Shown one piece after another: positions 5,876 through 11,089 of a stretch of DNA of 11,089 nt. The stretch comes from Pseudomonadota bacterium. Its GTDB lineage: Bacteria; Desulfobacterota; Anaeroferrophillalia; Anaeroferrophillales; Tharpellaceae. The notes beneath the pieces were generated by a model, which saw nothing but the letters and a program-made list of their open reading frames with translations, did no database searches and was not told the origin of the DNA. The position numbers were made by a program, and so were the translations under genes. Position 1 is the first letter of the stretch, and every line of letters begins with the position of its first letter. The stretch spans positions 1-11,089 of the forward strand of contig WFRP01000090.1 in the NCBI GenBank assembly GCA_015486505.1, in the 5' to 3' direction.

Positions 5876-7609
5876 ATGCATAAATATTTTGCGAAGATGC
5901 CTAAGTTCGGTAAGGAGCTTAGAGATAAACAGAAAGAAAAAGCCGCCGAGAGTGTTGCCGCAATCAAGAAAGTTGAAGAACTTTACGCTGCTGAAGTGGA
6001 GCGCGTGAAAAATGCCGGAATTCCGGCCGAGAAGATTCATAAACGCGGCTCCATGACGGTTTGGGAACGCCTTGACTATCTGCTTGATGATGACTCTTTT
6101 CTGCCGATGAATACAGTTTTCGATCCTGAAGATAATGAAGAGGGTACGACCGGGGTGATTAACGGCCTTGGCAAAATCGGCGGGAAATGGGTTTCGGTTA
6201 TCGCCTCTGATAACAAGGTAATGGCCGGCGCCTGGATCGGCGGTCAGGCCGAGAATATTTTTCGGGCGCAGGATATGGCCGAGCGTTTGCGGATTCCCTT
6301 GATCTGGGTTCTGCACTGCAGCGGGGTTAAACTGACCGAGCAGGAAAAAGTTTACGCCGGGCGGCGTTCCGGCGGCCGCACCTTCTTCCGTCATGCTGAA
6401 CTGATTCAGAAAGGGATTCCGGTTATTGTCGGGATGTATGGAACCAATCCGGCCGGTGGTGGTTATCACGCCATCAGCCCGGCAATTATTTTTGCCCATA
6501 AAGATTCAAATATGGCGGTCGGCGGCGGCGGTATTGTCGGCGGTATGAGTCCTAAAGGTCATTTCGATGTTGAAGGTGCGGAAGAGTTGATCGCCAACAC
6601 CCGTCATCTCAAGGTTGTCCCTCCGGGAAGCACCAGAATTCATCACGATAAAACCGGTTTTATGCGTGAAGTCTTCGACACCGAAGAGGGGGTTCTCGAT
6701 GCTGTGAAAAACTGTGTTGCCGGTCTGCCGGCTTATGATCCGAAAACTTTTCGGGTTGCCGAGCCGCAAGCGCCGCGTTTCTCCGGTGAGGATCTTAATT
6801 TCATGGTGCCTTACAATCAGAAGGCGACCTATAATATGGATGAAGTTATCTCCCGTCTGGTTGATAACAGCGAACATACTGAATTCCGTCCCGATTACGG
6901 CCCGGAAATCTATTGCGGCCTGGTCAAAATTGATGGTTTCCCGGTCGGCATCGTTGCCAACCGTCAGGGTTTTTTAGGCGCTCATTATCCTGAATATGCC
7001 GAGTATATGGGGATTGGCGGTAAACTTTATCGTCAGGGCCTGATCAAAATGAGTGATTTTACGACTTATTGCGGTCGTGACCGGATTCCGATGATCTGGC
7101 TGCAGGATACCTCCGGCATCGATGTTGGTGATGTCGCGGAAGAGGCCGAAATGCTGGGTCTGGGTATGTCTCTGATCTATTCAATTGAAAGTTCCGGCCT
7201 GCCGATGATGACGGTTGTTGTCCGCAAGGGGACCGCTGCCGCGCATTACGTAATGTGTGGGCCGCAGGGCAATCGTAACAACGCTTTTACTCTGGGGACG
7301 CCGACGACTGAAATTGAGGTTATGCACGGCGAAACCGCCGCCGCCGCCGCTTTCGCACGCCGTCTGGTGAAAGAGAAGGATGCCGGTCATGACCTGCAGC
7401 CGGTCATTGATAAAATGAATGATCTCGCTCAGCAGTATCACGAGCAGTCCCGGCCGGCCTACTGCGTCAAGAAGGGCTTTGTCGATGAGATAGTTTCCTA
7501 TCCGAAACTGCGTGACTATATGGTTGCCTTTACGCAGGCGGTATACCAGAATCCGGAAACCACATGCCCGCATCATCAGATGCTGCTGCCGCGGATTATG
7601 CGCGGATAG
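5876..7609 (+). CDS. gcdA: Glutaconyl-CoA decarboxylase alpha (carboxyltransferase) subunit
   Basis: 577-residue carboxyltransferase. It moves the carboxyl group of glutaconyl-CoA to the biotin of the carrier subunit, giving crotonyl-CoA; the membrane beta subunit then decarboxylates carboxybiotin and pumps Na+. It is built of two crotonase-like halves. The N-terminal half has YGTNPAGGGYH (188-198) and a glycine-rich NMAVGGGGIVGGMSPKGH region. The C-terminal half has KGTAAAHYVMCGPQGN from 451 and HGETAAAAAF. Length and sequence fit the Acidaminococcus GcdA (about 587 residues) as I recall it, and match this subfamily better than propionyl- or methylcrotonyl-CoA carboxylases. The ATG at 5876 has AAGGAG 7 nt upstream; an ATG seven codons earlier lacks one. 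Genes for the beta, gamma (biotin carrier) and delta subunits are not in the window. A strong hairpin follows the gene. Confidence 0.93.
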   Translation: MHKYFAKMPKFGKELRDKQKEKAAESVAAIKKVEELYAAEVERVKNAGIPAEKIHKRGSMTVWERLDYLLDDDSFLPMNTVFDPEDNEEGTTGVINGLGKIGGKWVSVIASDNKVMAGAWIGGQAENIFRAQDMAERLRIPLIWVLHCSGVKLTEQEKVYAGRRSGGRTFFRHAELIQKGIPVIVGMYGTNPAGGGYHAISPAIIFAHKDSNMAVGGGGIVGGMSPKGHFDVEGAEELIANTRHLKVVPPGSTRIHHDKTGFMREVFDTEEGVLDAVKNCVAGLPAYDPKTFRVAEPQAPRFSGEDLNFMVPYNQKATYNMDEVISRLVDNSEHTEFRPDYGPEIYCGLVKIDGFPVGIVANRQGFLGAHYPEYAEYMGIGGKLYRQGLIKMSDFTTYCGRDRIPMIWLQDTSGIDVGDVAEEAEMLGLGMSLIYSIESSGLPMMTVVVRKGTAAAHYVMCGPQGNRNNAFTLGTPTTEIEVMHGETAAAAAFARRLVKEKDAGHDLQPVIDKMNDLAQQYHEQSRPAYCVKKGFVDEIVSYPKLRDYMVAFTQAVYQNPETTCPHHQMLLPRIMRG

Positions 7610-7666
7610 TTTTGCTTTTTCAGTGCGGTACCTGAAGTTTAAGGGTTGCATTAAATAGTGTTGATA

Positions 7667-7709
7667 AAAAGCCGGTTATCTTTGATTTTTTCAAAGATAA
7701 CCGGCTTTT
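7667..7709 (+). terminator. Strong hairpin terminator after gcdA
   Basis: A perfect 19-bp inverted repeat: left arm 7667-7685 (AAAAGCCGGTTATCTTTGA), 5-T loop, right arm 7691-7709. The right arm ends in CTTTT and the left arm starts with AAAA, so it could end transcription from either strand. It is 57 bp after the gcdA stop and probably closes the gcdH-gcdA unit. Confidence 0.85.
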
Positions 7710-7766
7710 GAATTTACAGATATAGGAGAAACTGCCTATTTGAGCAATCGGGGCCTTGTATTTTGC

Positions 7767-7791
7767 GCGTTATTTTTAAAAAAAATAACGC
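7767..7791. repeat. AT-rich perfect hairpin before mltD
   Basis: GCGTTATTTTT (7767-7777) and AAAAATAACGC (7781-7791) form an 11-bp perfect stem around AAA. No T-tract follows on either strand outside the stem, so a terminator role is less likely than for the hairpin at 7667. It lies about 85 bp before the mltD start. Confidence 0.5.
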
Positions 7792-7839
7792 AAAGCTGTG
7801 AAAAAAATAGATTTTTTGGCAATTTTATGAAATTGATTA

Positions 7840-7869
7840 TTGCCAGAGCCTGCAGAAATTTGTTATAAG
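7840..7869 (+). promoter_or_regulatory. Putative sigma70 promoter of mltD
   Basis: TTGCCA (7840-7845) and TATAAG (7864-7869) are 18 bp apart, each one base off consensus. The predicted start site would be about 7875-7877, at the ATG itself, and the -10 box overlaps the only ribosome-site-like AAGG (7867-7870). Either the mRNA is leaderless or this match is fortuitous. Confidence 0.4.
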
Positions 7870-7876
7870 GCCCCTT

Positions 7877-9664
7877 ATGATTACTATTTTCAATTCCGGG
7901 CTTTCTGCGTCGTTGCAAAATCGTCGGCATATCTTTGGGCTTTGCCTGTTTCTTATTCTTTTACTCTTCAATTTTTCCTGCAGTAGCACCAAACCGCAAT
8001 TGGCGAATGTCAACGTCGTCAATCCTTCGACGGAATCTCCGGCCCCGCAATTTTTCTGCAATTGTTCGACGGATAATTTAGATCAGGATTTGGAACCGGT
8101 CGAGAATTTTTGGTTGTCCGGGGTTTATTCCGCAAACGAAAATAACGATTCAGTTCTTTTCGTACTGCTTGACCACCTGGAAGCTATGGGGGCCTCTCCG
8201 GCTGGAGTTTTGCCGCCGACGGCCGCTGATGTTGAAATTGAAATTCAGGCTGAAACCGGGGCGCGTTACCATTTCCCGCTGGTGATGAATGCCAAAGTCA
8301 GTCATTTTATTTCATATTACAGTACCGTGCAGAACCGGTTTATGCACCGTTCCCTGGCCCGTTCGCATCGTTATCTGCCAATGATGCGGAAAGTTCTGCG
8401 GGAGCATGATGTTCCGGAAGAACTGGCTTATATGGTTCTGATTGAAAGCGGCTTTACCACCCATGCCTATTCCCGGGCCCGGGCCTGCGGCCCCTGGCAG
8501 TTTATCAGTTCAACCGGGAGGCGTTACGGTCTGAAAATTAATTCCTGGGTTGATGAACGGCGTGATCCGGTTAAGTCAACCAACGCGGCTGCGGCTTATC
8601 TGGGCGATTTGTACGAGATGTTCGGGTCGTGGTATCTGGCGGCGGCGGCCTACAATGCCGGTGAGGGCAAGATTCAGCGGGCGATGCGGCGTCATAAAAC
8701 CGATGATTTCTGGCAGATGGCAAATTATAGTTATCTTAAACGAGAAACCCGGGAATATATCCCCCGGATTCTGGCGGCGATTATGATTGCCAGAGAGCCG
8801 GAGAAGTACGGCTTTGTCGATATTGAGTATGAAGCGCCTTTTACTTATGATATCGTTAAAGTCGCGGATGCCACCGATCTCGATGCCTTAGCCTGGGCTT
8901 CCGGCAGCCGGGCGGCCGATATCCGTAAATTAAATCCGGAGCTTAACTGTTGGTGCACACCGCCGCGGGTTAAAAGTTATGCCGTGCGGGTGCCGGCCGG
9001 GACCGGCGCGCGTTGTCGGAGCGCGTTGGCAAAATTGCCGCCGGAAAAAAGGGTTACTTTCCGGAAACACCGCATTCGTCAGGGTGATTCGCTCTCAACC
9101 ATTGCCCGGCGTTATCATACCGGAATTCAGCAGATCAAGGATCTTAACGGCTTGCGCAACAGTCGTATCCGGGCCGGGCGTGATTTGTTGATCCCGGTCC
9201 GGGTCGGGGGTCGGGGCGCGGTGGTGTTTGACCGGCATATCTATAGTTCGGAAAGTTTTGCCAAACTGCGCTATAAGTCCAAAAAACACTCAGTAAGACG
9301 ACCGGTAAGACGACGTAATTACCGGGTGCGGCGGGGTGACAGTTTGTGGAAAATCGCGCGGCGTTACAACCTGCGGGTTGCCGATATCCAGCGCTGGAAC
9401 GGTATGGGGCATTCCACGGCAATCAAGCCCGGTCAGGTGATAAAGCTGAGCCGAACATCCCGGGTGGCAAAAAAGAGGACGCGCGTAAGTAAAAAGAGAA
9501 CGCGGACGGCTTCAAGAAAAAAACGGGTTGTAACCCTGCGTAAAGGTGATAATCTCTGGCGCATCTCCCGGCGCTACCAGGTTAGCGTTGCCGACCTGGA
9601 ACGTTGGAACAAACTCCATTCCAAAACCGTTTTGCAGCCGGGTCAGCGTCTGGTTCTCTATTGA
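7877..9664 (+). CDS. mltD: MltD-like membrane-bound lytic murein transglycosylase with three LysM domains
   Basis: 595-residue cell-envelope enzyme that cleaves peptidoglycan glycan strands, forming 1,6-anhydro-muramyl ends. An N-terminal signal segment (RRH then hydrophobic 19-33) ends at Cys35 in NFSCSS, so lipoprotein processing is possible, but the lipobox is poor (Asn at -3). A family-type region covers about 130-175. The SLT catalytic domain follows: VPEELAYMVLIESGF with the catalytic Glu190, then ACGPWQFI and AAAAYNAGEGKI. Three LysM repeats for glycan binding lie at about 399-441, 482-525 and 551-595, joined by very basic Arg/Lys-rich linkers. E. coli MltD is shorter, with two LysM. 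The start is uncertain: ATG 7877 has only AAGG upstream, and TTG at 7913 would give a more typical signal peptide. The gene is monocistronic and ends 8 bp before repeat copy 4. Confidence 0.9.
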   Translation: MITIFNSGLSASLQNRRHIFGLCLFLILLLFNFSCSSTKPQLANVNVVNPSTESPAPQFFCNCSTDNLDQDLEPVENFWLSGVYSANENNDSVLFVLLDHLEAMGASPAGVLPPTAADVEIEIQAETGARYHFPLVMNAKVSHFISYYSTVQNRFMHRSLARSHRYLPMMRKVLREHDVPEELAYMVLIESGFTTHAYSRARACGPWQFISSTGRRYGLKINSWVDERRDPVKSTNAAAAYLGDLYEMFGSWYLAAAAYNAGEGKIQRAMRRHKTDDFWQMANYSYLKRETREYIPRILAAIMIAREPEKYGFVDIEYEAPFTYDIVKVADATDLDALAWASGSRAADIRKLNPELNCWCTPPRVKSYAVRVPAGTGARCRSALAKLPPEKRVTFRKHRIRQGDSLSTIARRYHTGIQQIKDLNGLRNSRIRAGRDLLIPVRVGGRGAVVFDRHIYSSESFAKLRYKSKKHSVRRPVRRRNYRVRRGDSLWKIARRYNLRVADIQRWNGMGHSTAIKPGQVIKLSRTSRVAKKRTRVSKKRTRTASRKKRVVTLRKGDNLWRISRRYQVSVADLERWNKLHSKTVLQPGQRLVLY

Positions 9665-9672
9665 CGGTGTTG

Positions 9673-9799
9673 TTAGCACCTTACAGGTTATTTTCTGCAC
9701 CAAAAAACAAGATTTAATAATCAGAAAATGTTCTGATAAGAGTACTTATTTGCGGGCCGCAAGGCCCTGTTTGGGTTGCGGGATTTATTCCCGCATTAG
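9673..9799 (+). repeat. Composite hairpin repeat, copy 4 (short form)
   Basis: Full copy starting TTAGCACCTTACAGG and ending CCCGCATTAG. It occupies nearly all of the gap between the convergent mltD and radical SAM genes (8 bp on one side, 4 bp on the other). Stem I pairs ATTTTCTG with CAGAAAAT as in copy 1, stem II is TTGCG-GGC-CGCAA, and stem III is TGCGGGA/TCCCGCA with loop TTTAT. The stop codon of the radical SAM gene lies in a TTTACAGG that echoes the repeat's left end. Confidence 0.9.
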
Positions 9800-9803
9800 A
9801 TAT

Positions 9804-10673
9804 TTACAGGCCGCGCATCCACTCTTCTCTTAGTTGAACTTCACCATTCAAAGCGGCGTCAATCATTTTCAGGGCGGTTTCACGCTGGGCCGGTGAGTGG
9901 ATTTTTATCGGCAGGTAATTTGAAGCGTGATTGGCCATAAACATCCCCTTGCTCAGATTGGTCCAGGTGATCATCTCTTTAAGTTCAAGCAGAAGGCCGC
10001 GCTGGTCGGGGAGTGTGAATTCACCGCGCCGTTGCGCTGCGGCAAGTTTGGTGCCGGGGGCAATCATAGTGACCAGGGCGCCGACATATTTGGGGTCGAT
10101 CGCGGTTAAAACTTCGCCGGTGCGGCGGGCGTGGATCAGCGAGCGTTCCGGGCCGGCAATGCCGATCATAACCGTGGTCGAAAGTTTGATGCCCGACTCT
10201 TTAACTTTTTGGCAGAGTTCGATTGATTCGGCCCCGGTAGTACCTTTGTCGATGGCTTTCAAGGTTTCATCGTCACCGCTCTCCAGTCCGTAGTAGATTA
10301 TCCCCAATTTCAGCTCACGCAGCATTTTCAGCTCTTCCAGACTGCGCCGCCGCAGAGATTTGGCTGAAGCGTAGATGCCGATACGGGTCAAACGCGGCAG
10401 TTGTTCGTTGATCTCCTGCAAAAGCGGAAAGAGACGCTTGAACGGGATTACCAGAGCATCGCCATCCGTGATAAAGAGCCGCCGGGCCCCCGGGAAAGCC
10501 TGGGCCGCGTAGCGGATGTCGGCCGACAGCAGAGCATCATCTTTAATTCTGAAGCGGACGCCGGTGTAGGTTGGGCAGAAGGTACAGCGGTTATGAGAAC
10601 AGCCGACGGTTACCTGAAGAATAATGCTCCGCGCCTCACTCGGCGGCCGAATGATATTGCCTTCGTAATGCAT
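9804..10673 (-). CDS. Radical SAM protein (COG1032-like), function unknown
   Basis: 289-residue predicted [4Fe-4S]/S-adenosylmethionine enzyme. The cluster motif is GCSHNRCTFC, with cysteines 25, 30 and 33, spaced C-x4-C-x2-C rather than the usual C-x3-C-x2-C. A SAM-binding ITDGDAL stretch follows, then YYGLESGDDETLKAIDKG, typical of the Elp3/MiaB/NifB-like radical SAM barrel, and a C-terminal MANHASNYLPIKI that I recall from a widespread uncharacterised subfamily sharing the GCSHNxCTFC motif. No B12-binding or TRAM domain is present, which argues against a full methylthiotransferase. The ATG at 10673 has an AGGA 9 nt upstream on the minus strand. It is a single gene bounded by repeat copies 4 and 5 in the same orientation. 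Confidence 0.85.
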   Translation of the reverse strand: MHYEGNIIRPPSEARSIILQVTVGCSHNRCTFCPTYTGVRFRIKDDALLSADIRYAAQAFPGARRLFITDGDALVIPFKRLFPLLQEINEQLPRLTRIGIYASAKSLRRRSLEELKMLRELKLGIIYYGLESGDDETLKAIDKGTTGAESIELCQKVKESGIKLSTTVMIGIAGPERSLIHARRTGEVLTAIDPKYVGALVTMIAPGTKLAAAQRRGEFTLPDQRGLLLELKEMITWTNLSKGMFMANHASNYLPIKIHSPAQRETALKMIDAALNGEVQLREEWMRGL

Positions 10674-10789
10674 TACTGGAAATCCTGGTGTTGAATCAGT
10701 AAACTTTTTTCGTTAAGCCACAGATGAATCCGGATAAAGACAGCTTAAATCAAGGAAAAACATCGGTTATTCCGGCAAATTAAGAATTG
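10674..10789. other. Spacer upstream of the radical SAM gene
   Basis: No recognisable gene. The plus strand reads GCCACAGATGAATCCGG and ATAAAGACAG at about 10717-10742, which resembles the CCACAGATGAACACGGATAA-type sequence often found at the 5' end of GxxExxY genes; the frame from that ATG stops after 19 codons. It may be a degraded remnant. A minus-strand promoter for the radical SAM gene should lie here, but none stands out. Confidence 0.25.
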
Positions 10790-10902
10790 TTAGTACCTTA
10801 CAGGTTATTTCTTGTTCAAAAAAACAAGAAATGTTCTGATAAGAGTACTTATTTGCGGGCCAAAAAGTCCCGATTAGGTTGCGGAGATTGTTCCCGCATT
10901 AG
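10790..10902 (+). repeat. Composite hairpin repeat, copy 5 (short, compact form)
   Basis: Smallest full copy, from TTAGTACCTTACAGG to CCCGCATTAG. Stem I carries a distinct 10-bp perfect pairing, ATTTCTTGTT with AACAAGAAAT. Stem II is broken (TTGCGGGCCAAAAAG) and stem III reduced (TGCGG/CCGCA), so it appears partly decayed downstream of the conserved GATAAGAGTACTTATTTGCG block. Confidence 0.88.
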
Positions 10903-10952
10903 TAACTATTCAGCCGAATCCGGGGTTGGGCGCGGTTCTTCTCCGCCAGGCG

Positions 10953-11088
10953 TTAAGATTTCTGTTTTTCCTTTAAGCTCGCTGCGCCCGCCTTGCAAAA
11001 CTCGCTACGCTCAAACAGTTGCAATGCTAATGGGCTCCCGCTCGCTTCCGAAAAACAACGAAATCGTTTCCGCAACCGCTTACGAAAA
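10953..11088 (-). repeat. Dispersed-repeat-like sequence at the right edge
   Basis: The plus strand contains CTCGCT three times (10978, 11001, 11041), each in a similar G/C-rich context. On the minus strand one frame is open from the window edge to a stop at 10953-10955 and reads SGSPLALQLFERSEFCKAG in its middle. Peptides with LFERSEF recur as spurious hypothetical proteins in several anaerobe genomes, as I remember, so I treat this as a non-coding dispersed repeat rather than a gene. A real gene end running in from the right cannot be excluded. Confidence 0.35.
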
Positions 11089-11089
11089 A

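Noticed and set aside
5736..6008. 90-codon plus-strand frame starting in the gcdH-gcdA spacer
   Set aside because: It begins with GTG without a good ribosome site and overlaps the well-supported gcdA start in another frame.
5798..6499. 233-codon minus-strand open frame
   Set aside because: Antisense shadow of gcdA; no family resemblance.
7740..7868. 42-codon TTG-initiated frame with an AGGAG 11 nt upstream
   Set aside because: It spans an AT-rich hairpin and the mltD promoter, and looks like chance.

Overview
The window looks like chromosomal DNA of an anaerobic Desulfobacterota-type (deltaproteobacterial) bacterium of moderate G+C. The strongest clue is an adjacent pair: a glutaryl-CoA dehydrogenase of the non-decarboxylating (glutaconyl-CoA-forming) kind and the carboxyltransferase (alpha) subunit of a biotin-dependent, Na+-pumping glutaconyl-CoA decarboxylase. 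This pairing is known from anaerobic aromatic-compound degraders such as Desulfococcus and Syntrophus. No rRNA, tRNA or CRISPR array was seen, and the species cannot be fixed from the sequence alone.

Layout. 1-463: two tandem copies of a composite hairpin repeat, an inverted fragment of it, then a promoter-like leader. 464-1681 (+): AAA/DUF4143-type ATPase. 1693-2114 (+): frameshifted 3' remnant of a UDP-GlcNAc 2-epimerase gene. 2275-4067 (-): AI-2E-family membrane protein followed by a one-base-overlapping gene for a zinc-ribbon, single-span membrane protein. 4112-4252: inverted copy of the composite repeat. 4531-7609 (+): gcdH-gcdA, closed by a 19-bp perfect hairpin. 7877-9664 (+): MltD-like lytic transglycosylase with three LysM domains. 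9673-9799: repeat copy filling the convergent gap. 9804-10673 (-): radical SAM protein. 10790-10902: another repeat copy. 10953-11088: unrelated low-information repeat-like sequence.

The most unusual content is the interspersed repeat. Five full copies (113-151 bp) and one fragment lie only between genes, in both orientations. Each copy has three successive hairpins and TTAG-like ends. Arm sequences of the first hairpin differ between copies while pairing is kept, and a 25-nt module is present or absent in the second hairpin. I suggest, as inference only, a non-autonomous element moved by a single-strand (HUH/Y1-type) transposase, or a family of structured RNA/DNA elements.

Functionally, GcdH and GcdA would turn glutaryl-CoA into glutaconyl-CoA and then crotonyl-CoA, conserving the decarboxylation energy as a Na+ gradient if the other Gcd subunits are encoded elsewhere. 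The remaining genes (wall lytic enzyme, transporter-like protein, radical SAM enzyme, ATPase) are not evidently part of that pathway.
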